NCBI RefSeq assembly: GCF_963678635.1
Contig: NC_087070.1
Span: forward strand, 29,240,048 to 29,304,047
Reading direction: 5' to 3'
DNA: 64,000 nt
Source of the DNA: Symsagittifera roscoffensis
Taxonomy: Eukaryota; Xenacoelomorpha; Acoela; Convolutidae
Both the position numbers and the translations under genes were made by a program. The notes beneath the pieces are model-generated. The model had not been told where the DNA came from and searched no databases. It was given only the letters and a program-made list of their open reading frames with translations. This document shows positions 24,401-39,400 of the stretch, in pieces; position 1 is the stretch's first letter, and the number at the start of each line of letters is the position of its first letter.

Positions 24401-27400
24401 GTCCACATCTACTGGCTGAGAGAACAGAATATTTCCACTTTTCAAGTCCTTGTGCAAAATGGGAATCGGTGCTTTGTGGTGCAGATACTGCATGCCTCTG
24501 GCTATTCGCAAAGCCCACTCAATCAAAACATTAGGAGGTATAGCTTTATGGTAAATAACTGGAGTTAGAGGTCCCCCAGCACAGAACTCTAAAACCAGGC
24601 ACCTTTTCTCGGGATTGTCTAGCGAGATCTTCAACAACTTTACTATGTTCTCATGACTGAGATGATGTTGAATGTATGCCTCTTTTTTCAGCTTCTTTTC
24701 TAAGCTTTTCTCGTTGTAGCTCTGTGTCAAATTGGGACTCGGTATTTTTACTGCAACTTTTTCATTGCCTAGGTAGCCCGCGTAGACTTGTCCGAAGCCG
24801 CCTCTCCCAATAAAGCTTCCTGAACTGTCGAAACTGAGTGATTCAGATGGAATTTCGAAATCAGATACATCTGGGTTGGACGATACCAGCTGCATCACAT
24901 TAGAAGGATGGAATAACCCCTTCCGCTTATCCGATTCATCCATCTAAACATCATCGCTCAGTTTGTTCATTGGCATGTTGCCGCAAAAAATGGGATACTT
25001 TAATAGAAGATTAGCCACCTACCTGCTGACCACGCAAAAACGTGATTGAATAACATAACAATGCAAGCTAGCAGACAGAACATAACGAAAGACTGCTATG
25101 TCGAAAAAAGATTGAAAACATAACAATACTTAAAATATTTTCATTTTGTCTCGAATTTGTTCAATTTGAGTGAAAACGTCTAGCAACAAAATGGCCGCTG
25201 TTAAAACAGAATTTGAAACTATTTATCGAGCGGCAACTACGCTGAAAAAAACCGTGTATACACCCGATGAACGAAAACAAAAAAATGTTGCCTGAAAAGT
25301 TTCTGAAATTCCATCTTTTCAGGCCCTTCCCCTCCAAAACAAACAATAGGATTTAAAAAGTTTATTTTTCTTTTCAAGAGACGCAAAATTAGGTCGCTGA
25401 GCCGATAAAACAAAAGCCAAAACAGTTTAAAGCCGAAGAAAGCTTGGACCTAAAATGACTAAAACATAGCCAACTGAGTTGGAAAAGAATAAAGAACGCA
25501 AAGAAACAGAAAAAAAACTTGTTAAAGAGAAATTCAAGAAAAATCAGAACTTCGAGAATAATTTTTGATTTATGCATTTTTGATAAAATTAACCCAATTC
25601 GCGAAACATAGATCAATAGGTAAATTTTTAATTCTGCTGGGAAATCTGATAACCTAATTTAATTTTCGAAATTAGAAGTCGACCAATTTTTCGCGGCCTT
25701 TACAGTTTGTCTTTACAGTCAAGAGGCAAAAAAACACCAAGACCTATATAAGAGTACTCACCATGTTCATTACTTCATTACTCTAGGAAGCAATTAAGCA
25801 ACATCAGAGTTGTTAATTTGACAAACTACTAAAATGAATCAAAAACGCTTCCAATAACAATGAAAACTGCTTACTGAACAAGAGAAGTCGGGTCAGCAGC
25901 CAGACTATAGGCTAAGACTTTTTTGAAACAGTGTTTTCTATTAGAAAAAAAAAACAGGTCCTGAACGGTTCGAACCAAGGCCTTAAGCCGTTCCAGGCGT
26001 AGTTGTTACCTCAAAACTATACGTGCTGTAGAAGCTAACAAACTTGAAATTATCAATAAAGCTATGAAAAGATTCAAGTGACTAGAAAAGATTCAAATTG
26101 TTAAGGCAATAAAAGTCTATATTCCGACTTGATAACGCTTGCTAACCTGACTCGTTATTCTGTATATATTTGAAAACACATCGAACATACCGTTATATAA
26201 AAACTAATGACTAGAAAATAATATTATGGAATAACATAGCCAACAGACAGTTGACACAGAGGCGAAGCAGCGCTTCGTAAACACTTGCGAGAACACGACC
26301 AAATAGCAGCTCTATCAAGTGAAAGAAGAAAGCAGCTCTATCAAAACAAATTGCGAAATACATTGAGTTGCGAGATACAAAATTTCTGAAATCGAGCTTT
26401 TTATCATTGTTTGAATGCTATTTGAAACAATTAGCTTTTTTCATTTCATTTGATGAATTAAAAATGCATCAACTGTTAACTTTTTACTAATCAAAAGTCG
26501 CAGCACATATGACATTATACTCCTACCGCAGCCTGCTGATTCAAAAATGCCACCAAAAGTAGCACTTTTATTTACAACTTCGGTTGGAAAAAAATAATGA
26601 TCGTACTACTACACATTACTTCGTAAGTGTAAAAAAGAACAAGGATACCGGAAAAAATGATTGAAAATTTTTTTTCAACATTTTTTATTTTTCGTTTTCC
26701 AACAAATAACATCAAGTTTAAACATTTACATACTCAATTAAAGTTTATGACTGGTACTTTGTTCCGTGAAGATGTCCCTTTCAAAAAAAATTGGTCAGAA
26801 TTTTTTTCATCCCGCTGGAATTTAAGAAACATTGATTCATTTATGAAACTGGAACTCATTCACGTTTTGAGTGACCTTTCAACATTTCAAAAAGTTTGTT
26901 GGTGCATTAACTCAAATCAGTTAAAATAAAACTTTATATATAATCAGAAAATGGATGCTAAAACACTGGAAAATAAGCCCAAACAAACTAGAAGAAAAAT
27001 TAACCAGATGCAAAGTAGTCGAAAAATGAAAACTATTTCATTTTTTCGCTAAAAAAAACAAAAACCCAACTCACAAGTATTTGCAAACCACTGATATTGA
27101 AAAAAAAACAAAAGATAACTATTGCCATCAGATAGTTGGAAAAGAATCATAAGATTTAGAATTTCGAAGAAAAATAAATGACCTAAAAGCTCTTCGAATT
27201 TTAAATAAGACACTTGCTCTCGCGAGTTTAATAATAAAAACACACAGAGGCAAAGCGGAGCTTCCCAACGATTGCGACAGAGCAAAAACATTGCATTAGA
27301 AGACCGCGAATAGGAAGAGACAGATGTCGAAGTCTTTTAGATCAAGTTTAAAAAAATTACTTGAAGTAGAAAAAAAAAACATTAACTACAGTGCTGATTT

Positions 27401-30400
27401 AAATTATCCGGACAAAACGAACAAAACTTGAATTTTCAAACGCGTTTTTCTTAAATTGGGTTAAGATTAGACAAAAAGTGAAGAGGACAAAAGTTGCTCA
27501 GATTTTCACCAGAATTAATATGGTGCTATTTTTTCTCCGAAATTCTCAACAAAAATTTTAACCCAAAAATGGGTCATTTTGGCTTTGTTCAATTAATCAA
27601 GAATTACGCTGAAACTACATTATTAATTGATATGAAAATTATATCACAGAAAGCCTCTTACGCAGTTCAACAAAGTTTATGAAGGTTTAAATCTTCAAAA
27701 ACCAGTTTAAATGAAAAAAGTTTTACTTGATAGTCAATAAATGTGATTTTTACTATATAAAGCTCAGAATCTATGTTTAAAAATAAATTTTAAACAATTT
27801 GCGCAAATTTTTGGAGGTTTAACCCTTCTTAAACTTTGTTGAGCTGCGTAAGAGCCTTCCTGTGATATAATTTTCTTATCAATTAACAAAATAGTTTCAG
27901 CGTAATTCTTGATTAATTGAAAAAAGCCAAAATGATCCATTTTTGGGGTAAATTTTTTGTTGAGAATTTCGGAGAAAAAATGGCACCATATTAATTCTGG
28001 TGAAATTCTAAGCAATTTTTGTTCTCTTCACTTTTTGTCTAATCTTAACCCAATTTGAGAAAAACGCGTTTGAAAATTCAAGTTTTGTTCGTTTTGTCCG
28101 GATAATTTAAATCAGCACTACAACGTACGAATAATTCAGACAGTTGAACCGAATGATGTTCATAAGCAACCTTCAAAAAGCATTGATAACCATTCGCCGA
28201 GCACAAATAGGGCGACTAAACCTAACTGAACCCCCTATCAGCCGAAAACAAAACTGTTGTCAAAAAAAATTTTTGAGCTACTTAGTTTTTTTTCGACATA
28301 TCCCTCCTGAAACACACAGCATAAAAAGTAATTTGCCCTAAGCTAAGCAATACAAATTGACCAATCGAAATAGTCAAATCGAAAAAAAAATAAATATACT
28401 TGGTAAATTTACAAATTACAGATTTTTTGATTAGAGTAAAATCTGTTCATATTTCAGCCAATTAAAAAGCGTACCAGATAATATGAATGGCTTGTTTTGA
28501 AATAGAAAAGTAATATAAAATTTTGAAAAAAATAGAATTATCAATTTCAGAGACGGACAAACAAAAACATGACTAACCGACGACGAACTACAACGAGGAT
28601 TTGCAAATAACAAACATAACCAATCGAATATTAAGAAAGAGTAATGAACGGAAGTAAACATAAAAAAACACTGATTTTTTGAAAAAATCTTCATTTTTTC
28701 AGTTTCGAAGAAAAAAGATGGCCTTATAGCCACTTGAATTTGTTGAACATTATCATGGACACTTTTTGTTAAAATTAACTCAATGAACAACTTTCAAAAA
28801 GCATTATTAACCATTCGCCGAGCACAAAAAAGGCGACTAAACTTAATTCAAACCCGTACCAGCCGTAAACAAAACCGTTGTCATAGAAAAATTTTGAGCT
28901 ATTCAGTTTTTTTTGACATATCCCTCCTGAAACACACAGCAAACAAATATATTTTGCCCTATACTAAGCAATACCAAATGACCAATCGAAACAGTCAAAT
29001 CGAAAAAATAAATAACTTGGTAAAATTACAAATTACACATTTTTTGATTGAAGTAAAATCTGTTTATATTTAAGCCAATAAAAAAGCGTTCCAGATAATA
29101 TGAATGGCTTGTTTTGAATTAGAAAAATAATTTTAAAATTTGAAAAAAATGAACTTATCAATTTCAGAGACGGACAAACAAAAACATGAATAACCGTCGA
29201 CGAACTACAACGAGGATTTGCGAATAACAAACATAGCCAATCGAAGATTAAGAAAGTGTAATGAACGCAAGTAAACATGAAAAAACACTGCCTTATATGA
29301 AAAAAAAATCTTCAACTTTTCAGTTTCGAAGAAAAAAGATGGCCTAATAGCCCCTTGAATTTGTTGAACATTATCATGGACACTTTTTTGTTAAAATTAA
29401 CCCAATGAACAACCTTCAAAAAGCATTATTAACCATTCGCCGAGCACAAAAAAGGCGACTAAACTTAATTCAACCCCGTACCAGCCGTAAACAAAACCGT
29501 TGTCAAAGAAAAAATTTTGAGCTATTAAGTTTTTTTTTGACATATCCCTCCTGAACCACACAGCAAACAAATCTATTTTGCCCTATACTAAGCAATACCA
29601 AGTGACCAATCGAAACAGTCAATTCGAAAAAATAAATATACTTGGTAAAATTACAAATTACACATTTTTTGATTGAAGTAAAATCTGTTTATATTTAAGC
29701 CAATAAAAAAGCGTACCAGATAATATGAATGGCCTGTTTTGAATTAGAAAAATAAATATAAAAAAATTTAAAAAATGAAATTATCAATTTCAGAGACGGA
29801 CAAACAAAAACATGAATAACCGTCGACGAACTACAACGAGGATTTGCGAATAACAAACATAGCCAATCGAAGATTAAGAAAGTGTAATGAACGCAAGTAA
29901 ACATAAAAAACTCTGCCTTTTTTGAAAAAAAAAATCTTCAACTTTTCAGTTTCGAAGAAAAAAGATGGCCTTATCGCCCCTTGAATTTGTTGAACATTAT
30001 CATGGACACTTTTTGTTAAAATTAACACAATGAACAACTTTCAAAAAGCATTATTAACCATTCGCCGAGCACAAAAAAGGCGACTAAACTTAATTCAACC
30101 TCGTACCAGCCGTAAACAAAACCGTTGTCATAGAAAAATTATGAGCTATTAAGTTTTCTTTTCGACATATCCCTCCTGAAACACAAAACATACAAATATA
30201 TTTTGCCCTATACTAAGCAATACAAATTGACCAATCGAAACAGTCAAATCGAAAAAAATACATACTTGGTAAAATTACAAATTACAGATTCTTTGATTGA
30301 AGTAAAAACTATTTATATTTAAGCCAATAAAAAAAGCGTACCAGATAATATGAATGGCTTGTTTTGAATTAGAAAAATAATATAAAAAAATTTAAAAAAA

Positions 30401-33400
30401 TGAAATTATCAATTTCAGAGACGAACAAACAAAAACATGAATAACCGACGACGAACTAAAACGAGGATTTGCAAATAACAAACATAGCCAATCGAAGATT
30501 AAGAAAGAGTAATGAACGCAAGTAAACATGAAAAAACTCTGCCTTATATAAAAAAAAACTTCAACTTTTCAGTTTCGAAGAAAAAAGATGGCCTAATAGC
30601 CCCTTGAATTTGTTGAACATTATCATGGACACTTTTTTGTTAAAATTAACCCAATGAACAACCTTCAAAAAGCATTATTAACCATTCGCCGAGCACAAAA
30701 AAGGCGACTAAACTTAATTCAACCCCGTACCAGCCGTAAACAAAACCGTTGTCAAAGAAAAAATTTTGAGCTATTAAGTTTTTTTTTGACATATCCCTCC
30801 TGAACCACACAGCAAACAAATCTATTTTGCCCTATACTAAGCAATACCAAGTGACCAATCGAAACAGTCAATTCGAAAAAATAAATATACTTGGTAAAAT
30901 TACAAATTACACATTTTTTGATTGAAGTAAAATCTGTTTATATTTAAGCCAATAAAAAAGCGTACCAGATAATATGAATGGCCTGTTTTGAATTAGAAAA
31001 ATAAATATAAAAAAATTTAAAAAAATGAAATTATCAATTTCAGAGACGGACAAACAAAAACATGAATAACCGTCGACGAACTACAACGAGGATTTGCGAA
31101 TAACAAACATAGCCAATCGAAGATTAAGAAAGTGTAATGAACGCAAGTAAACATAAAAAACTCTGCCTTTTTTGAAAAAAAAAATATTCAACTTTTCAGT
31201 TTCGAAGAAAAAAGATGGCCTTATCGCCCCTTGAATTTGTTGAACATTATCATGGACACTTTTTGTTAAAATTAACACAATGAACAACTTTCAAAAAGCA
31301 TTATTAACCATTCGCCGAGCACAAAAAAGGCGACTAAACTTAATTCAACCTCGTACCAGCCGTAAACAAAACCGTTGTCATAGAAAAATTATGAGCTATT
31401 AAGTTTTCTTTTCGACATATCCCTCCTGAAACACAAAACATACAAATATATTTTGCCCTATACTAAGCAATACAAATTGACCAATCGAAACAGTCAAATC
31501 GAAAAAAATACATACTTGGTAAAATTACAAATTACAGATTCTTTGATTGAAGTAAAAACTATTTATATTTAAGCCAATAAAAAAAGCGTACCAGATAATA
31601 TGAATGGCTTGTTTTGAATTAGAAAAATAATAGAAAAAAATTTAAAAAAATGAAATTATCAATTTCAGAGACGAACAAACAAAAACATGAATAACCGACG
31701 ACGAACTAAAACGAGGATTTGCAAATAACAAACATAGCCAATCGAAGATTAAGAAAGTGTAATGAACGCAAGTAAACATGAAAAAACACTGCCTTATATG
31801 AAAAAAAAATCTTCAACTTTTCAGTTTCGAAGAAAAAAGATGGCCTTATCGCCCCTTGAATTTGTTGAACATTATCATGGACACTTTTTTGTTAAAATTA
31901 ACCCAATGAACAACCTTCAAAAAGCATTATTAACCATTCGCCGAGCACAAAAAAGGCGACTAAACTTAATTCAACCTCGTACCAGCCGTAAACAAAACCG
32001 TTGTCATAGAAGTCATAGAAAAATTATGAGCTATTAAGTTTTCTTTTCGACATATCCCTCCTGAAACACAAAACATACAAATATATTTTGCCCTATACTA
32101 AGCAATACAAATTGCCCAATCGAAACAGTCAAATCGAAAAAAATACATACTTGGTAAAATTACAAATTAAACATTTTTTGATTGAAGTAAAATCTGTTTA
32201 TATTTAAGCCAATAAAAAAGCGTACCAGATAATATGAATGGCCTGTTTTGAATTAGAAAAATAATATAAAAAGTTTTAAAAAAATGAAATTATCAATTTC
32301 AGAGACGGACAAACAAAAACATGAATAACCGTCGACGAACTACAACGAGGATTTGCGAATAACAAACATAGCCAATCGAAGATTAAGAAAGTGTAATGAA
32401 CGCAAGTAAACATAAAAAAACACTGACTTTTTGAAAAAATCTTCATTCTTTCAGTTTCGAAGAAAAAAGATGGCCTTATAGCACCTTCAATTTGTTGAAA
32501 ATTATCATGGACACTTTTTTGTTAAAATTAACCCAATGAACAACCTTCAAAAAGCATTATTAACCATTCGCCGAGCACAAAAAAGGCGACTAAACTTAAT
32601 TCAACCTCTTACCAGCTGTAAACAAAACCGTTGTCATAGAAAAATTTTGAGCTATTTACTCTTTTTTCGACAAATCCCTCCTGAAACACACAGCATACAA
32701 ATATCATTTGCCCTATACTAAGCAATACAAATTGACCAATCGAAACAGTCAAATCGAAAAAATATAAATATACTTGGTAAATTTACAAATTACAGATTTT
32801 TTGATTGAAGTAAAAACTATTTATATTTAAGCCAATAAAAAAAGCGTACCAGATAATATGAATGGCTTGTTTTGAATTAGAAAAATAATATAAAAAGTTT
32901 GAAACAAATGAAACTATCAATTTCAGAGACGGACAAATAAAAACATGAAAAAATTATGTTCCGACACAGAGGTGAACAACAGGTGGAAAAAACAACACAC
33001 AATACGTCACAAGGTAGTGAATAGAAAAAGAAACTTTTATGAAAATTTAAGTTGAAGATAGAAACCTACAAAAATTTCATGTTTGTAATAAATGATGTTC
33101 ATAAAAAATCATTGGGAAACAATGAACGAGCGTCAACTAAGGCTACAAATTTTGGGTCGACAACTGTTGAGCCGAAAACAAAACTGTTGTCAAAAATTTT
33201 TTTTAAAAGCTTTGAAAATTTTCAAAATTTAACGACCCATCCGTGCTGAAACACAAAACATAAAAAATATTTTCCCTCGCATTTACGCAATATAAAATGA
33301 AAACACCGATCAGTCCGGAAAAAAATCACAAATTGGAGAACTTTCAATTAAGGTAAAAAAAATTTTTAAACTAAAATAAAACTCAAGCTTTGGAAAAAAA

Positions 33401-36400
33401 GTTCGCAAAGACGTACCAGAAAACAATCGCATTCAAAAAGAAACATGACATGAGCCCGACGGAAACTAGGAGAAAAACCACGAATCCGAAAAAAAACTAT
33501 AATTACTGCCTGGAATGAACTTCACCTCATGAATGATGGTAGTTTTAATTATATATGCAAAGAATTGACCCGGACAGCAGTTTGCACGTCAGCAGTCGTT
33601 AAATTGGGTGCCAGACATCAAGCCGACGGGACTTCAAGCCGAATCGTAAAATAAGGGAATTCAAGCTGAAAATTTTCTCTCTAAGTCATGAGATATGAAT
33701 AATTTGAAAACATTTTTGAAGAATTTCTCAATTTCATGATCTTTATTCGGTAATTATTAGCGTTTTCATAAAATTTAAGCCTCCAAATGATGTTTAGAAA
33801 AGTTGAAAAATAGAACACGGTTGAAGGTATTTTTCTTGTTTATAATTTATGCATTTCAAAAACCGGCTGATATTATTAACTGATACCAATCCCAAGTGAT
33901 TCATTGTCATAAATAACGCTTATTATGGAGTAAAATAGCCTACGATTTTGACCAGCAAGGTTTTACAGATGAAAAAACAATGATTTAAGGTGCTTGTTAA
34001 GTTTAAGTTTCGGCCTGAATTCCCGTCGGCTTGTTGTCCTAGACCCGTTAAATTGACCTCTTCTAGCTAAATTGACAATTCCGTAAATAAAGTTGTTTAC
34101 CGGAAAAAAAGCATATTACCGGGTCGCAACACCCTTGCTTATTGTATTATACATGGACTTTGGTAATTGAATTCATCAAAAAAACATTGAATTTTAACAA
34201 GTGGCATAATTCAAAGTAAAGATCAATGATGTTAAATCCAAATCCTCTGGTTAAAAATACTCACTAAACTCTAATCTACCACCAATACCAGGTTGATCAA
34301 AATTCTATTGGAAATTTTCCAATTTTCATTAAATTCATGGGACGTCTGACGAACGAACGACACGCATTCGAAAACAATAAAATTATCTCAAATAAAAAGC
34401 AATGGGATCACAGAATAACTGACGACGAACTACAACGAGGATTTGCAAATAACAAACATAACCAATCGAATATTAAGAAAGAGTAATGAACGGAAGTAAA
34501 CATAAAAAAACACTAATTTTTTTTAAAAATCTTCATTTTTTCAGTTTCGAAGAAAAAAGATGGCCTTATAGCCACTTGAATTTGTTGAACATTATCATGG
34601 ACACTTTTTTGTTAAAATTAAGCCCATGAACAACCTTCAAAAAGCATTATTAACCATTCGCCGAGCACAAGAAAGGCGACTAATCTTAATTCAACCCCGT
34701 ACCAGCCGTAAACAAAACCGTTGTCAAAGAAAAATTTTGAGCTATTAAGTTTTCTTTTTGACATATCCCTCCTGAAACACACAACATACAAATATATTTT
34801 GCCCTATACTAAGCAATACAAATTGACTAATCGAAACAGTCAAATCGAAAAAAATATATATATACTTGATAATTTTACATATTACAGATTTTTTGATTAA
34901 AGTAAAATCTGTTTATATTTAAGCCAATAAGAAAAAGCGTACCAGATAATATGAATGGCTTGTTTTGAAATAGAAAAATAATATAAAAAGTTTGAAACAA
35001 ATGAAACTATCAATTTCAGAGACGGACAAATAAAAACATGAAAAAATTATGTTCCGACACAGAGGTGAACAACAGGTGGAAAAAACAACACACAATACGT
35101 CACAAGGTAGTGAATAGAAAAAGAAACTTTTATGAAAATTTAAGTTGAAGATAGAAACCTACAAAAATTTCATGTTTGTAATAAATGATGTTCATAAAAA
35201 ATCATTGGGAAACAATGAACGAGCGTCAACTAAGGCTACAAATTTTGGGTCGACAACTGTTGAGCCGAAAACAAAACTGTTGTCAAAAAAATTTTTTAAA
35301 AGCTTTGAAAATTTTCAAAATTTAACGACCCATCCGTGCTGAAACACAAAACATAAAAAATATTTTCCCTCGCATTTACGCAATATAAAATGAAAGCACC
35401 GATCAGTCCGGAAAAAAATCACAAATTGGAGAACTTTCAATTAAGGTAAAAAAATTTTTTAAACTAAAATAAAACTCAAGCTTTGGAAAAAAAGTTCGCA
35501 AAGACGTACCAGAAAACAATCGCATTCAAAAAGAAACATGACATGAGCCCGACGGAAACTAGGAGAAAAACCACGAATCCGAAAAAAAACTATAATTACT
35601 GCCTGGAATGAACTTCACCTCATGAATGATGGTAGTTTTAATTATATATGCAAAGAATTGACCCGGACAGCAGTTTGCACGTCAGCAGTCGTTAAATTGG
35701 GTGCCAGACATCAAGCCGACGGGACTTCAAGCCGAATCGTAAAATAAGGGAATTCAAGCTGAAAATTTTCTCTCTAAGTCATGAGATATGAATAATTTGA
35801 AAACATTTTTGAAGAATTTCTCAATTTCATGATCTTTATTCGGTAATTATTAGCGTTTTCATAAAATTTAAGCCTCCAAATGATGTTTAGAAAAGTTGAA
35901 AAATAGAACACGGTTGAAGGTATTTTTCTTGTTTATAATTTATGCATTTCAAAAACCGGCTGATATTATTAACTGATACCAATCCCAAGTGATTCATTGT
36001 CATAAATAACGCTTATTATGGAGTAAAATAGCCTACGATTTTGACCAGCAAGGTTTTACAGATGAAAAAACAATGATTTAAGGTGCTTGTTAAGTTTAAG
36101 TTTCGGCCTGAATTCCCGTCGGCTTGTTGTCCTAGACCCGTTAAATTGACCTCTTCTAGCTAAATTGACAATTCCGTAAATAAAGTTGTTTACCGGAAAA
36201 AAAGTGTATTACCGGGTCGCAACACCCTTGCTTATTGTATTATACATGGACTTTGGTAATTGAATTCATCAAAAAAACATTGAATTTTAACAAGTGGCAT
36301 AATTCAAAGTAAAGATCAATGATGTTAAATCCAAATCCTCTGGTTAAAAATACTCACTAAACTCTAATCTACCACCAATACCAGGTTGATCAAAATTCTA

Positions 36401-39400
36401 TTGGAAATTTTCCAATTTTCATTAAATTCATGGGACGTCTGACGAACGAACGACACGCATTCGAAAACAATAAAATTATCTCAAATAAAAAGCAATGGGA
36501 TCACAGAATAACTGACGACGAACTACAACGAGGATTTGCAAATAACAAACATAACCAATCGAATATTAAGAAAGAGTAATGAACGGAAGTAAACATAAAA
36601 AAACACTAATTTTTTTTAAAAAATCTTCATTTTTTCAGTTTCGAAGAAAAAAGATGGCCTTATAGCCACTTGAATTTGTTGAACATTATCATGGACACTT
36701 TTTTGTTAAAATTAAGCCCATGAACAACCTTCAAAAAGCATTATTAACCATTCGCCGAGCACAAGAAAGGCGACTAAACTTAATTCAACCCCGTACCAGC
36801 CGTAAACAAAACCGTTGTCAAAGAAAAATTTTGAGCTATTAAGTTTTCTTTTCGACATATCCCTCCTGAAACACACAACATACAAATATATTTTGCCCTA
36901 TACTAAGCAATACAAATTGACTAATCGAAACAGTCAAATCGAAAAAAATATATATATACTTGATAATTTTACATATTACAGATTTTTTGATTAAAGTAAA
37001 ATCTGTTTATATTTAAGCCAATAAGAAAAAGCGTACCAGATAATATGAATGGCTTGTTTTGAAATAGAAAAATAATATAAAAAGTTTGAAAAAAAATGAA
37101 ACTATCAATTTCAGAGACGGACAAATAAAAACATGAATAAATTATGTTCCGACACAGAGGTGAACAACAGGTGGAAAAAACAACACACAATACGTCACAA
37201 GGTAGTGAATAGAAAAAAAACTTTTATGAAAATTTAAGTTGAAGATAGAAACCTACAAAAATTTCATGTTTGTAATAGATGATGTTCATAAAAAATCTTA
37301 AAAATCATTGGGAAACAATGAACGAGCGGCAACTAAGGCTACAAATATTGGGTCGACAACTGTTGAGCCGAAAACAAAACTGTTGTCCAAAAATTTTTTT
37401 AAAAAGCTTTGAAACTTTTCAAAATTTAACGACCCATCCGTGCTGAAACACAAAACATAAAAAACACTTTCCCTCGCATTTACGCAATATAAAATGGAAG
37501 AACCGATCAGTCCGGAAAAAAACTACAAATTGGAGAACTTTCAATTAAAGTAAAAAAAAATGTTTAAACTAAACTAAAACTCAAGCTTTGGAAAGTAAGC
37601 CCACAAAGACGTACCAGAAAACAATCGCATTCAAAAAGAAACATGACATGAGCCCGACGGAAACTAGGAGAAAAACCACGAATCCGAAAAAAAACTATAA
37701 TTACTGCCTGGAATGAACTTCACCTCATGAATGATGGTAGTTTTAATTATATATCCAAAGAATTGACCCGGAGAGCAGTTTGCATGTCAGCAGTCGTTAA
37801 ATTGGGTGCCAGACATCAAGCCGACGGGACTTCAAGCCGAATCATAAAATTAGGGAATTCAAGCAGAAAATTTTCTCTCCAAGTCATGAGATATGATTAA
37901 TTTGAAAACATTTTTGAAGAATTTCTCAATTTCATGATCTTTATTCGGTAATTATTAGCGTTTTCATAAAATTTAAGCCTCCAAATGATGTTTAGGAAAG
38001 TTGAAAAAAAGAACACGGTTGAAGGTATTTTTCTTGTTTATAAATTATGCATTTCAAAAACCGGCTGATATTATTAACTGATACCAATCCCAAGTGATTC
38101 ATTGTCATAAATAACGCTTATTATGGAGTAAAATAGCATACGATTTTGACCAGCAAGGTTTTACAGATGAAAAAACAATGATTTAAGGTGCTTGTTAAGT
38201 TTAAGTTTCGGCCTGAAGTCCCGTCGGCTTGTTGTCCTAGACCCGTTAAATTGACCTCTTCTAGCTAAATTGACAATTCCGTAAATAAAGTTGTTTACCG
38301 GAAAAAAAGTATATTACCGGGTCGCAACACCCTTGCTTATTGTATTATACATGGACTTTGGTAATTGAATTCATCAAAAAAACATTGAATTTTAACAAGT
38401 GGCATGATTCAAAGTAAAGATCAATGATGTTAAATCTAAATCCTCTGGTTAAAAATACTCACTAAACTCTAATCTACCACCAATACCAGGTTGATCAAAA
38501 TTCTATTTGAAATTTTCCAATTTTCATTAAATTCATGGGACGTCTGACGAACGAACGACACGCATTCGAAAACAAAAAAATTATCTCAAATAAAAAGCAA
38601 TGGGATCACAGAATAACTGACGGCGAAGTACAACGAGGATTTGCAAATAACAAACATAGCCAATCGAAGATTAAGAAAGAGTAATGAAGGCAAGTAAACA
38701 TAAAAAACACTGACTTTTTGAACAAATCTTCATTATCGCCCCTTCAATTTGTTGAACATTATCATGGAGACTTTTTTGTTAAAATTTACCCAATGAACAA
38801 CCTTCAAAAAGCATTATTAACCATTCGCCGAGCACAAAAAAAGGCGACTAAACTTAATTCAACCTCGTACCAGCCGTAAACAAAACCGTTGTCATAGAAA
38901 AATTGTGAGCTATTAAGTTTTCTTTTCGACATATCCCTCCTGAAACACAAAACATACAATAATATTTTGCCCTATACTAAGCAATACAAATTGACCAATC
39001 GAAACAGTCAAATCGAAAAATATATATATATACTTGGTAAATTTACAATTTACAGATTTTTTGATTAAAGTAAAATTTGTTTTTATTTAAGCCAATAAAA
39101 AAAGCGTACCAGATAATATGAATGGCTTGTTTTGAAAAAGAAAAATAATATAAAAAGTTTGAAAAAAATGAAACTATCAATTTCAGAGACGGACAAATAA
39201 AAACATGAATAAATTATGTTCCGACACAGAGGTGAACAACAGGTGGAAAAAACAACACACAATACGTCACAAGGTAGTGAATAGAAAAAGAAACTTTTAT
39301 GAAAATTTAAGTTGAAGATAGAAACCTACAAAAATTTCATGTTTGTAATAGATGATGTTCATAAAAATTTTTAAAAAACATTGGGAAACAATGAACGAGC

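Larger units (their letters stand above)
18801..29996. repeat. 5.6-kb tandem segmental duplication (two units)
   Basis: Unit A is about 18801-24396 and unit B about 24397-29996. Every landmark in A recurs in B at an offset of 5591-5600 bases: the kinase exon start (19350/24943), a SINE body (19870/25462), the tRNA-like block (20365/25957), the foldback element (21795/27389) and three array units (22560/28150). Differences are sparse single bases, changes in poly-A runs and one 9-base deletion near 24130 in unit A, so the event is recent. The junction at 24393-24396 shows a 4-base microhomology (aaca) between the array and the kinase exon, as expected for template switching or end joining. An assembly artefact is possible but less likely given the scattered differences. 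Confidence 0.9.

Noticed and set aside
24231-24943. A second independent kinase gene
   Set aside because: It is a partial copy of one exon ending in array sequence, with no C-lobe and no own promoter.
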